Made by a program: the position numbers and the translations under genes. A stretch of 64,000 nucleotides of DNA, from assembly GCF_024494595.1 (NCBI RefSeq), contig NZ_JANHDI010000001.1, forward strand, positions 124,001-188,000, in the 5' to 3' direction. The stretch comes from Halobellus rarus. GTDB lineage: Archaea; Halobacteriota; Halobacteria; Halobacteriales; Haloferacaceae. This document shows, piece after piece, positions 1-7,248 of the stretch. A model generated the notes under the pieces. The model worked only from the letters and a program-made list of their open reading frames with translations. It had not been told where the DNA came from and ran no database searches. The first letter of the stretch is position 1. Every line of letters begins with the position of its first letter.

Positions 1-261
1 GACGTACGCGATCGCGACGCCGTCGAGGACGAGCGCGGCGAACAGGCCGCCGAACAGGACGGCGTCGCTCTCGGCGAACGTCGCGACCAGGATGCTGACC
101 GCCGCCGGTATCGGCCCGACGAGAAACGCGTTGCGAACGGGGACGTCGCCGAGGACGTTTCGGGCGGCGATGTACGCCGTGATCGAGAGAAAGACGGCGA
201 ACGTGGCGAACGTGCCGGCGATGGCGAGCGGGTCGGCGGCGGACTGCAGCGGGACCAACAT
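1..261 (-). CDS. Membrane protein of unknown function, C-terminus cut by the window edge
   Basis: The reading frame starts at an ATG (259-261) and runs off the left edge, so only the first 87 residues are seen. The visible part is strongly hydrophobic: a segment near residues 13-32 (IAGTFATFAVFLSITAYIAA) and two more further on, with few charged residues, so it is an integral membrane protein with at least three helices. I recognise no catalytic motif. It is divergent in content from, but on the same strand as, the TATA-binding protein gene, which ends 22 bases away on its 5' side. Similar small membrane proteins often sit next to tbp in haloarchaea (recollection, not checked). Function unknown. 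Confidence 0.7.
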   Translation of the reverse strand, partial: MLVPLQSAADPLAIAGTFATFAVFLSITAYIAARNVLGDVPVRNAFLVGPIPAAVSILVATFAESDAVLFGGLFAALVLDGVAIAYV

Positions 262-282
262 CTGTGACACGGAAACGACCGA

Positions 283-846
283 TCAGTCGTCGAGGAGACC
301 GAGTTCGCTCAGCCGGGACACGATCACGTCGACGGCCTCGCGGGCGTCGTCGGGCGCCTTTCCGCCGGTGATGACGAGCTTACCCGAGCCGAACAGTAGC
401 GCGACGACGGACGGCTCGTCGAGGCGGTAGACGAGACCGGGGAACTGCTCGGGTTCGTACTCGATGTTCTCGAGTCCGAGCCCGATGGCGATGGCGTTGA
501 GGTTGAGATTTCTACCGAGGTCGGCGGAGGTGACGATGTTCTGAACGGTGATCTCGGGGTCGTCGTCGACGGGGATTTGCAGTTCTCGGAGCTTCTCGAA
601 GACGATGTGGAGGCTCTCGTGGACGTCGTCGGTCGACTTCGCGCCGGTGCAGACGATCTTGCCCGAGCGGAAGATGAGCGCCGCCGACTTCGGGTCCTGC
701 GTCCGATAGACGAGGCCGGGAAACTGCTCGGGATCGTAGTCGGCGCCCTCGAGGTCCATCGCCACGCTCTGGAGGTCGAGCTCCTGACCGATCCCGGTGG
801 AAGCGACGACGTTTTCGATGTTGATCGTGTCCTTGGGGTCGCTCAT
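283..846 (-). CDS. tbp: TATA-box-binding protein (TBP)
   Basis: General archaeal transcription factor that binds and bends the TATA box and, with TFB, recruits RNA polymerase. The 187 residues form the expected two imperfect direct repeats (about 7-95 and 99-187). The hallmark QFPGLVYR occurs in both, at 41-48 and 134-141, each followed by the strand-helix segment with FxSGK (FRSGKIVCTGAK and FGSGKLVITGGK). Length is normal for archaeal TBP, and the surface is very acidic, as in halophiles. Haloarchaea often carry several TBPs; this one has no sign of degeneration. The start ATG (844-846) lies about 25 bases from an AT-rich TATA-like element on the same strand, which suggests a leaderless mRNA. 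Confidence 0.97.
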   Translation of the reverse strand: MSDPKDTINIENVVASTGIGQELDLQSVAMDLEGADYDPEQFPGLVYRTQDPKSAALIFRSGKIVCTGAKSTDDVHESLHIVFEKLRELQIPVDDDPEITVQNIVTSADLGRNLNLNAIAIGLGLENIEYEPEQFPGLVYRLDEPSVVALLFGSGKLVITGGKAPDDAREAVDVIVSRLSELGLLDD

Positions 847-865
847 ATATCGACTTAAACGACGT

Positions 866-876
866 ATTTAAGGTTT
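866..876 (-). promoter_or_regulatory. TATA-like promoter element of tbp
   Basis: In an otherwise GC-rich sequence, 858-880 is AT-rich. Read on the minus strand it contains a TTAAATAC-type TATA box centred near 870, about 25 bases before the tbp ATG at 846. This is the spacing expected for a leaderless archaeal transcript. A second AT stretch next to it (about 875-882) may be part of the BRE/TATA region or serve the divergent gene. Confidence 0.5.
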
Positions 877-986
877 AAAAAGGTTGGTGCGCGCAACTGC
901 GAGTCCGCGCGCCCGGATTTGCCCCGCAAATACCGACGCTCCGGCCGATCCGATACCCTGATTTGCGACCCCGACGAGGTTCGGCC

Positions 987-1976
987 GTGTACTACCTGGA
1001 ACTCGCGGGGGCGGCCGGCGACGAGGCGATGGCCGCGCTCGAAGCCGAGCGCGCGGCCGCCTCGGCCGTCTCGCGCGTCGCGCCCGGACTCGCGACCGCC
1101 CGCGGCGTGCGGGTCGACCGCGTGCCGACGCTCGCGTACACGCGGCACGTCTCCGAACTCGTCGGGCGGGCGGAGGCGTCCGTCGCCGACGCCGCCGCGG
1201 TCCTCACTGCGGCCTCGTTCGACCGGGCGGGCAGCATCGCGGTCCGAGCCCGGAACGTCCGCTCGACGGCCGATGCGAGCACGGCCGAAGCCGAGCGCGA
1301 ACTCGGCGGCGTGCTCGTCGACCGCGGGTTCTCCGTCGACCTCGACGACCCCGATCACGAACTCCGGGTCTGCTTCTCCGAGGACGTCTGTCTCCTCGGG
1401 TGGGCCGTCGCCGAACGCGACGCGGCGTTCGGATCGCGCGCGCCCACGGACCGCCCGTTCTTCCAGCCGGGGAGTATGGCCCCGTTGGACGCCCGCGCGT
1501 ACGTCAACCTCGCGGCCGGCCCGTCGCTCCCGGACGCGACGGTCCTGGACCCGATGTGCGGTACCGGCGGCCTCCTCATCGAGGCCGGTCTCGTCGGCGC
1601 CCGCGGCGTCGGCTCCGACGCCCAGTGGAAGATGGCCCGCGGCGCGGCCGAGAACCTCGATCACTACCTCCCCGACTCCCGCTGGGACGTCGTCCGCGGC
1701 GACGCCACGGAGCTCCCCTTCTCCGCCGACGCCGCCGACGCCGTCGTCTTCGACGCGCCCTACGGCCGGCAGTCGAAGATCGCCGGGCACGAACTCGCCG
1801 ACCTCGTCGGCGGCGCGCTCGCCGAGGCCGCGCGGGTCGCGCCGGCGTGCGTCCTCGTCGCCGACCGCTCCTGGGAGCCGGCGGCCGAAGACGCCGGGTG
1901 GACGGTCACGGAGCGGTTCGAACGCCGGGTCCACGGGTCGCTGGTGCGACACGTCCACGTGTTGGACCGGGCGTAA
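987..1976 (+). CDS. trmG10: tRNA (guanine(10)-N2)-dimethyltransferase (Trm-G10)
   Basis: SAM-dependent methyltransferase that makes N2-methyl/N2,N2-dimethylguanosine at position 10 of tRNA. The 329-residue product has an N-terminal THUMP-type half (about 1-150), then PFFQPGSM (157-164), the SAM-binding DPMCGTGG (188-195) and the catalytic DAPYG (256-260). This D-A/P-P-Y/F-G arrangement is typical of N2-guanine RNA methyltransferases. I chose the GTG at 987 because homologous N-termini begin with a short YYLEL-like strand; an upstream TTG in frame at 963 would add only eight residues that look unrelated. It is transcribed divergently from tbp. No truncation seen. Confidence 0.93.
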   Translation: MYYLELAGAAGDEAMAALEAERAAASAVSRVAPGLATARGVRVDRVPTLAYTRHVSELVGRAEASVADAAAVLTAASFDRAGSIAVRARNVRSTADASTAEAERELGGVLVDRGFSVDLDDPDHELRVCFSEDVCLLGWAVAERDAAFGSRAPTDRPFFQPGSMAPLDARAYVNLAAGPSLPDATVLDPMCGTGGLLIEAGLVGARGVGSDAQWKMARGAAENLDHYLPDSRWDVVRGDATELPFSADAADAVVFDAPYGRQSKIAGHELADLVGGALAEAARVAPACVLVADRSWEPAAEDAGWTVTERFERRVHGSLVRHVHVLDRA

Positions 1977-1994
1977 CGCCGCGTTCTGGTCCGC

Positions 1995-2420
1995 TCACCG
2001 CGCGAGGACCCACCCGAACAGCAGCGGCGCGACGAGGAGCGTGAGCGGGACGAGGATCCACACCTGTCCGGCCAGGACGTCGTACTGTGCGACCGTCTCG
2101 CTCACGGGCGTGCCCTCGACGTGTCCGACGAGGAACTCGAAACCGACGGTGAGCGCGGTCCAGCCGACGCCGACGAGGAGTAATTCGACCCGGGTGTACT
2201 CGATCGGCGTGTTCGCGAAGAACAGCCCCGAGACGGTGAGAATCGCGGCGACGAGGAGCACCGTACTGACGACGTGGCCCGCGTACTCACCGATCCGTGG
2301 GACGAGGACCACTTCCCTCAACGCGCCGTTCGCGACCGCGAGGACGGCCATCGCGACCCAGACCCCCAGCGGGTACAGGAACACAGATGACCGGACCGAT
2401 TGCGCTACCGTGAGATGCAT
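1995..2420 (-). CDS. Conserved haloarchaeal membrane protein, function unknown
   Basis: The 141-residue product has four clear hydrophobic segments (about 12-30, 46-66, 79-97 and 117-139) separated by short polar turns, and no signal peptide or Cys motif, so it is a small polytopic membrane protein. It is convergent with the Trm-G10 gene, with only 18 bases between the stops. The next gene on the same strand (archaetidylserine decarboxylase) ends 74 bases upstream of its start, so they could share a transcript. I do not recognise a family. Confidence 0.75.
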   Translation of the reverse strand: MHLTVAQSVRSSVFLYPLGVWVAMAVLAVANGALREVVLVPRIGEYAGHVVSTVLLVAAILTVSGLFFANTPIEYTRVELLLVGVGWTALTVGFEFLVGHVEGTPVSETVAQYDVLAGQVWILVPLTLLVAPLLFGWVLAR

Positions 2421-2494
2421 CGTGAGGTTCCTCGCGCTCTATAACGCACAGGCGGGAGAAAAACCCGACGTAGAGCGATCGATCACCGACCTCG

Positions 2495-3100
2495 TCACCG
2501 CTCTCGCGCGGCGACGATCGATTCCCCGGCGCGGACCGAATCGCCTTCCTCGACGAGGAGGTCACCGCGGTCGTACGCCGGCGGCAGGAGGACGTCCGCT
2601 CGGGAACCGAAGTCGATGTGACCGATTCGCTGGGCGCGGTCGAGGTCGTCGCCCGCCTCGACGTACGGATGGATCCGCCGGGCGAACGCGCCGGCGATGA
2701 GCGAGAGCTCGGCCGGCCCTCCGTCGGTCCCGACGTCGATGTCGACGCGTTCGTTCCGCTCCGATTCCTTCGAGAACGCCGGCAGGTGCTTTCCCGGTCG
2801 GTGAGTGACGCGCTCGACGCGGCCCTCGAACGGCGCGCGGTTCACGTGGACGTCGGTGACGTTCATGAACACTCCCACCCGGAGCTGGTCGCCCTCCTCG
2901 CGGACGACCGAGACGCGCCCGTCGGCCGGCGAGACGGCTCCCGGACCGGAGGGCCGACGCTCGGGATCGCGGAAGAACCACGCGACGAAGCCGCCGGCTG
3001 CGAGGGCGACGAGGGCGAGCGGCGGGGCGACGAGGGCGAGCGCCGCGGCGGCCGCGAACGCCGGCACCGCGAACCGCCGAGCGCCGGGGGCGAAGCGCAT
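2495..3100 (-). CDS. asd: Archaetidylserine decarboxylase (phosphatidylserine decarboxylase family)
   Basis: Pyruvoyl-dependent decarboxylase converting archaetidylserine to archaetidylethanolamine; in Haloferax this activity is also needed for archaeosortase-dependent lipid anchoring of surface proteins (established knowledge of the family). The 201 residues show an N-terminal hydrophobic hairpin (10-43), FFRDPER (42-48), SPADG (57-61), HVNRAP (85-90) and the self-cleavage Gly-Ser at 165-166 in HIDFGSRADV, where the serine becomes the pyruvoyl group. This is the short proteobacterial/archaeal type. Its start lies one base from the stop of the upstream rfcC gene, so the two are probably co-transcribed. 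Confidence 0.93.
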   Translation of the reverse strand: MRFAPGARRFAVPAFAAAAALALVAPPLALVALAAGGFVAWFFRDPERRPSGPGAVSPADGRVSVVREEGDQLRVGVFMNVTDVHVNRAPFEGRVERVTHRPGKHLPAFSKESERNERVDIDVGTDGGPAELSLIAGAFARRIHPYVEAGDDLDRAQRIGHIDFGSRADVLLPPAYDRGDLLVEEGDSVRAGESIVAARER

Positions 3101-3101
3101 C

Positions 3102-4196
3102 TCAGGCGAACGCCTCCCCGTCGAGTTCCGACTGGCCGCCGGCCCACGCCGCCAGCAGGTGCGTGAGGTGGAGCCGGCCGTCGTTGCCCTCCGCGAGGTC
3201 GAGGTCCACGGTCCCGGCGAGTCGGTGCAGGCGGACGAGGTTGGCCTCGCCGAACTCCTCGGGGTAGGTGTCGGCGACGCGGAGCAGTTCCGAGAGCAGT
3301 TCCTGGCCGCCGAACCCCTCGTCGTCGAGCAGCGAGGTCAGTCGTTTTCGCGCGTCGCGGATCTCGCCGGCCGCCGCGCCGTCGAGGACCTTCTTCAGCG
3401 CGTCGTCGTGGCCCGCCTCCGAGAGCGCCGTCTGCGCCGAGTCGACCGTGATCGCGCCGTCGCCCTCGACGGCGGCGTGCTGGGCGGCCAGGACCGCATA
3501 GCGGAGATCGCCGTCGGCCTTCGAGGCGACGAGGTTCAGCGCCATCGGCTCCGTCTCGACCGCCTCGGCGTCGGCGACGTTCGCGAGCACCGCCTCGATC
3601 TCGTCGGTCGTCGGCGCGCGGACCGGGACCGGGAAGCACCGCGAGCGGATCGGCGGGATGAGCTTCGAGGGCTGCCGCGTCGTGATCACGAACTGCGTGC
3701 TCCGGTGGTACTGCTCCATCACGCGCCGAAGCGCCTGCTGGAAGTCCTCGCGGATGGTCTCGGCGTTGTCGAGCAGGACGGTCTTGTACGTCCCCGACGC
3801 GGGCCGGTAAGACGAGAGCTCCTGCATCACGTGCGAGATCATGTCGCGCTTGGACCACTCGCGCTTGTACTTGTTCCCCTTCCCGCCGCGGCGGTACTGC
3901 TTCGAGAACTCGGTCTGCCCCTGGAGGAACCGGGAGAACCGGGGATCCTCGCGGATCTCCTTCTTGCTCCGGTCGAAGAAGTCCGCGACGTTGATCTCGA
4001 TCAGATCGGCGTCGGGATCCTCGTGCGCCTCCCGCGCCAGCGCGCGCACCGCGGCCGTCTTCCCGACGCCCGCCGGTCCCTGTACGACCAGGTTCATCGG
4101 TTCGTCGACGGTGCGGCCGAGTCGCTCTCGGACCTCCGCCTGCGGCAGTTCCGCGAGCGACGGCGCGTGTTTCTCGGTCCACAGGGGCGCGTCCAT
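3102..4196 (-). CDS. rfcC: Replication factor C small subunit, divergent (RfcC type)
   Basis: AAA+ clamp-loader subunit of the RFC complex that loads PCNA. The 364-residue protein has the RFC box near the N-terminus (LWTEKHAPSLAEL), Walker A GPAGVGKT (40-47), a Walker B position reading LLDNAE (141-146) and the IRSRC motif (183-187), followed by a helical collar domain. The usual DEAD/DEAH Walker B acid pair is replaced by D-N-A-E, which fits the third haloarchaeal small subunit (RfcC) rather than RfcA. An Arg/Lys/Gly-rich insertion occurs around 101-115 (YRRGGKGNKYKREW). No intein is present. It is followed immediately by the asd gene. Confidence 0.9.
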   Translation of the reverse strand: MDAPLWTEKHAPSLAELPQAEVRERLGRTVDEPMNLVVQGPAGVGKTAAVRALAREAHEDPDADLIEINVADFFDRSKKEIREDPRFSRFLQGQTEFSKQYRRGGKGNKYKREWSKRDMISHVMQELSSYRPASGTYKTVLLDNAETIREDFQQALRRVMEQYHRSTQFVITTRQPSKLIPPIRSRCFPVPVRAPTTDEIEAVLANVADAEAVETEPMALNLVASKADGDLRYAVLAAQHAAVEGDGAITVDSAQTALSEAGHDDALKKVLDGAAAGEIRDARKRLTSLLDDEGFGGQELLSELLRVADTYPEEFGEANLVRLHRLAGTVDLDLAEGNDGRLHLTHLLAAWAGGQSELDGEAFA

Positions 4197-4316
4197 TGTC
4201 GTCGGGTAATCGACGGGCGGATAAGAAACTCTCCCTCCGCGCGTGCGGTCAACCGCGGCACGATACCCGGCCCGGTGAGCGGTGTCGAGTTCGAAACCGA
4301 CGCCGAGACCGGCGAA

Positions 4317-4823
4317 CTACCGCGCTTCTCCGGTCTCGCGCTGGGTCCGTTTTCGCTCGTCCCGGTTGCTGTCCGGTCGGAGTCGCTCGCGTTCGACTCG
4401 CTCGCGGGCTTTCTCCGGCGTGTCGGTTTCGAGCAGGACTTCGAGTTTCCGCTCGAACTGCTCCTCCGAGAGATCGCCGCGCGCGTACCGATCGCGGAGG
4501 CGCGCGAGGGCCTCGTCGACGTCGTCGGTGCCGCTTCGATCGGCATCCGCCCGTTCCGACTGCGCGGCGTTTCGACTCCCGCGACGAGCGGGGTCCGTTC
4601 CCGCCGTCCGCCTCCGAAGGAGCGACACGAGGGGAACGACCACCGCGTAGCCGATGGCGAAGATGATCCAGAAGTCGATCGCTGCGAGGACCGGGAGGCC
4701 GAAGAGCGAGCCGAGGCCGGCACCGAGAACCAACAGCGCGACCGCTCCGACGACGGGGTCGTCAGGTTCGGCGAGGCCCTCGTCCCACCACCGATCCGAT
4801 CGGGGGCGTCCGCTGCCGTTCAT
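4317..4823 (-). CDS. SHOCT-domain membrane protein
   Basis: The 168-residue product has two hydrophobic segments (about 25-45 and 47-67), a basic linker, and near residues 105-130 a short C-terminal SHOCT-like module, ALARLRDRYARGDLSEEQFE. SHOCT modules are short oligomerisation motifs found at the ends of many prokaryotic membrane proteins. The tail is highly charged (Arg/Glu). I start at the ATG at 4821-4823 (MNGSGRPRSDRWWDEGL) because the 63 upstream codons look non-coding and basic. It stands between rfcC and the divergent DtxR-like gene. The specific role is unknown. Confidence 0.8.
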   Translation of the reverse strand: MNGSGRPRSDRWWDEGLAEPDDPVVGAVALLVLGAGLGSLFGLPVLAAIDFWIIFAIGYAVVVPLVSLLRRRTAGTDPARRGSRNAAQSERADADRSGTDDVDEALARLRDRYARGDLSEEQFERKLEVLLETDTPEKARERVERERLRPDSNRDERKRTQRETGEAR

Positions 4824-4967
4824 ACAGGTTGTCTCCGGCGGGAACGGCAAAAAGATGCGCCGTCGTTCGGAACTGCAGGGGCGTTCCCGTCGCCGAATGC
4901 GGACCGACGGGTCGAGCGAACTCGTTCGGGGCTCGACTTTCCGGTGTCGGTGTCGAACCGATCGGTG

Positions 4968-5450
4968 ATGGCTGCGACGAAATCCACAGTGACGCGGTGT
5001 GAGTGTTCGCACCCCGGTGACTGTGTCTCCCGCCGCGCCGGTCGGTACCTAACTGTCGTCTACCGGCTCTTGTCGGACGGACCTGACCGAGTCGGCACGG
5101 GCGAGGTCAGCGCCCGGCTGGACGTGTCGCCGGCGTCGGCCACCGAGATGTTCGATCGCCTGGCGACGGACGCGCTCGTCGACTACGAGAAGCACGACGG
5201 TGTCCGGCTGACGCACCGCGGGACCGAGGTCGCCCGGGAACTCGCGTGGCGACAGTGCGCCGTCCGTGCGTTCTTCGCGACGGAACTGGATCTCGAATTT
5301 GACGCCGAGACGAGCTATCGCTTCGGCTACGTCCTCCCCGCGAGCGGGGTCGAGACGCTGTGTGAACTCACCGACCACGGGCCCGTCGACTGCGCCGGCG
5401 TCGGTCCGTCCTCCCCGAGGAAGTGTCTATACGGGGCGAGCGCGAACTGA
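4968..5450 (+). CDS. Metal-dependent (DtxR/MntR-like) transcriptional regulator
   Basis: The 160-residue protein has a winged helix-turn-helix near residues 24-85 (GRYLTVVYRLLSDG, then VSPASATEMFDRL as the recognition region and a wing ending in HRGTEVARELAWR), then a DtxR-style dimerisation segment. Such proteins repress metal uptake or efflux genes in response to Mn or Fe. The N-terminus carries an unusual Cys cluster (C11, C13, C19) and more Cys near the C-terminus, which could bind metal. The ATG at 4968 is chosen; a GTG three bases upstream is an alternative. The molybdopterin-binding oxidoreductase gene begins 6 bases after its stop, so they look co-transcribed. Confidence 0.82.
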   Translation: MAATKSTVTRCECSHPGDCVSRRAGRYLTVVYRLLSDGPDRVGTGEVSARLDVSPASATEMFDRLATDALVDYEKHDGVRLTHRGTEVARELAWRQCAVRAFFATELDLEFDAETSYRFGYVLPASGVETLCELTDHGPVDCAGVGPSSPRKCLYGASAN

Positions 5451-5456
5451 CCCGCG

Positions 5457-5954
5457 ATGAGTGACCTCGAAACCCACGACGTGCCCGAGGACGTCGACGC
5501 CGACGCGTGGAGACTCGGCGTCACCGGTGCGGTTGGACGGGAAATGGACGCCGACGTCGCCGACTTGGCGACGCTCCCCACGGAGACGTTCACGGCCGAT
5601 TTCTCGTGCGTCGAGGGATGGGTCGCCGAAGACCTCACGTGGCGCGGGGTCCGCGTCGGCGACCTCCTCGAACGGGCCGGACCGACCGCGGCAGCCACGC
5701 ACGCGCTAGTCCGTGCGATGGACGGCGCGTACGCGTGCTCGTTCCCGCTGGAACGCCTCTCGGAGGCCGTCCTCGCGATCGAACTCGACGGCGCTCCGCT
5801 TCCCATCGAGCACGGCGGCCCGGCGCGTCTCGTCCCCACCGGTGCGGCGGACTGCTGGGAGAGCGTGAAGTGGGTCGCGGAGATCGAACTCGTCGACTCG
5901 CCGCCCGGCGACGACGACACCGCGAAGTCCATCGCGCTCTCGCGGGTCGAGTGA
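5457..5954 (+). CDS. Small molybdopterin-binding oxidoreductase (sulfite-oxidase-fold domain)
   Basis: The 165-residue protein matches the oxidoreductase molybdopterin-binding fold of sulfite oxidase/YedY. It has DFSCVEGW, with the conserved Cys that ligates Mo (near residue 45), GVRVGDLLERAG, a central Y-A-C-S-F region, PIEHGGPARLV and the WESVKWV segment typical of this family. It lacks a Tat signal and the C-terminal dimerisation domain, so it would be cytoplasmic and minimal. It lies 6 bases after a DtxR-like regulator gene, suggesting joint control. Substrate unknown. Confidence 0.85.
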   Translation: MSDLETHDVPEDVDADAWRLGVTGAVGREMDADVADLATLPTETFTADFSCVEGWVAEDLTWRGVRVGDLLERAGPTAAATHALVRAMDGAYACSFPLERLSEAVLAIELDGAPLPIEHGGPARLVPTGAADCWESVKWVAEIELVDSPPGDDDTAKSIALSRVE

Positions 5955-6024
5955 GTCCCGTCTCGCTCTTCCGCTGGACGGTGTGTTCCGACACGCGTTT
6001 ACCCGACCGCCACGCAGGACGGGT

Positions 6025-6960
6025 ATGTCGATGCGCGTGACGTTCCTCGGGACGGGCGGGGCCGTACCGACGACCCAGCGAGGGCCGAGTGCGTTCCTCG
6101 TCGAACGCGAGGGCGAGCGGCTGCTGTTCGACTGCGGCGAGGGGACCCAGCGGCAGATGATGCGGTTCGGGACCGGCTTTTCCGTCTCTCACCTGTTCGT
6201 CACGCACCTCCACGGCGACCACGTCCTCGGAATTCCGGGACTGGTCCAGACGATGGACTTCAACGACCGCGAGGAACCGCTCGCGATCCACGGCCCGCCG
6301 GGATCGAAGGGACACCTCAAGAACCTCGTCGAGGCCGGCGGCTACCGGCCGGACTTCCCGCTCACCGTTCGCGAGGTCCGACCCGGCGCCGTCGCGCTCG
6401 ACGCCGACGACTACGAGGTCCGGACGTTCGCGACCGAGCACCGGAACGTCAGCTCGGTCGGGTACGCGCTCGTCGAGGACGACAGGCGCGGTCGCTTCGA
6501 CCGGGAGAAAGCCGAAGAGCTGGGCGTGCCCGTCGGACCGAAGTTCGGCCGCCTCCACGACGGCGAGGCCGTCGAACTGCCGGACGGAACGGTCGTCGAG
6601 CCCGATGAGGTCGTCGGCGACGACCGTCCGGGCCGGCGATTCGTCTACACGGGCGACACGCGACCAGTAGACGCCACCGTCGACGTCGTCGACGCGCCGG
6701 ATCTGCTCGTCCACGACGCCACCTTCGGGGACGAATGGGACGACCGGGCACGCCAGACCGGTCACTCGACGGGGCGAGAAGCGGCCGAGATCGCGAACCG
6801 CGCGGGCGCGAAGCGACTCGCGCTCACGCACATCTCCTCGCGGTACGCCGCCGACGCCTCGCCGATCGAACGCGAGGCCAGAGAGGCGTTCGACGGCGAG
6901 GCGGCGTTCGTCCCCGACGACGGCCGGGAAGTCGACGTTCCGTACCCCGACGACGAGTGA
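6025..6960 (+). CDS. rnz: Ribonuclease Z (tRNA 3' endonuclease)
   Basis: Zinc-dependent endonuclease that removes 3' trailers from pre-tRNAs. The 311 residues show the N-terminal FLGTGGAVPT signature of tRNase Z, the metal-binding THLHGDH (60-66), the GDTRPV motif and a late AHTSR-type histidine motif in LTHISSRY. Length is normal for the short form. The ATG at 6025 is chosen over 6031 because both give the same N-terminal strand and the first has suitable spacing. It stands alone, followed by an intergenic region that contains a candidate small RNA on the opposite strand. Confidence 0.95.
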   Translation: MSMRVTFLGTGGAVPTTQRGPSAFLVEREGERLLFDCGEGTQRQMMRFGTGFSVSHLFVTHLHGDHVLGIPGLVQTMDFNDREEPLAIHGPPGSKGHLKNLVEAGGYRPDFPLTVREVRPGAVALDADDYEVRTFATEHRNVSSVGYALVEDDRRGRFDREKAEELGVPVGPKFGRLHDGEAVELPDGTVVEPDEVVGDDRPGRRFVYTGDTRPVDATVDVVDAPDLLVHDATFGDEWDDRARQTGHSTGREAAEIANRAGAKRLALTHISSRYAADASPIEREAREAFDGEAAFVPDDGREVDVPYPDDE

Positions 6961-7010
6961 GTCCGTCGCCGCCGCGGCGATACGGCCCCGCTACGGCCAT
7001 CGTGCGGTCA

Positions 7011-7142
7011 GCGAACAGTCGGCACGGTCGCAATCGCCGCTGACTGCGTTCCCCACGTCGGTGTGCCGAGCAACCGCGTGTCGACGCAGGGTGACTTTCA
7101 GATCACGCGGCCTCTGGCCTCCCGATGGTATATAAACGATCG
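7011..7142 (-). ncRNA. Candidate structured small RNA with its own TATA box, copy A of three
   Basis: Read on the minus strand, a TATA box (TTTATATA, 7129-7136) is followed about 25 bases later by a region closely similar to two other intergenic stretches in this window. Shared blocks are GGCCAG, a CCC/GCGTCG arm, the core GGTTGCTCGGCAC (7063-7075), a CGACGTGGG arm and, about 40 bases on, GTGCCGACTGTTC (7012-7025 region). The core TCGGCAC can pair with the distal GTGCCGA. In this copy CCGCGTG and CACGCGG also form a perfect 7-bp pair around the 5' half. No ORF is conserved between copies. It lies between rnz and the DUF460 gene. Confidence 0.5.
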
Positions 7143-7217
7143 CCGGCGCGTGCGGGTCACCCGACCCACAGACTGTCGACGCCCTCCGACGTGGGACTGT
7201 CGACGCTCTCGGCGTGG

Positions 7218-7226
7218 AATATATAT
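7218..7226 (+). promoter_or_regulatory. TATA box of the DUF460 gene
   Basis: AATATATAT is centred 27 bases before the GTG start at 7249. That spacing predicts transcription starting at or next to the start codon, so the mRNA would be leaderless. It is separate from, and points away from, the TATA box of the opposite-strand small RNA candidate at 7129-7136. Confidence 0.65.
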
Positions 7227-7248
7227 CCGCACGCGACCAAACAGAGTT

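Noticed and set aside
919-2700. A 593-codon plus-strand frame across Trm-G10 and a membrane gene
   Set aside because: Arg/Ser/Pro-rich and without motifs; the Trm-G10 frame on the same strand has clear SAM and catalytic motifs.
2805-5450. An 881-codon open frame across asd, rfcC and the DtxR-like gene
   Set aside because: Only its last 160 codons match a family (DtxR-like). The rest runs antisense to well-supported genes and is an artefact of high-GC sequence having few stops.
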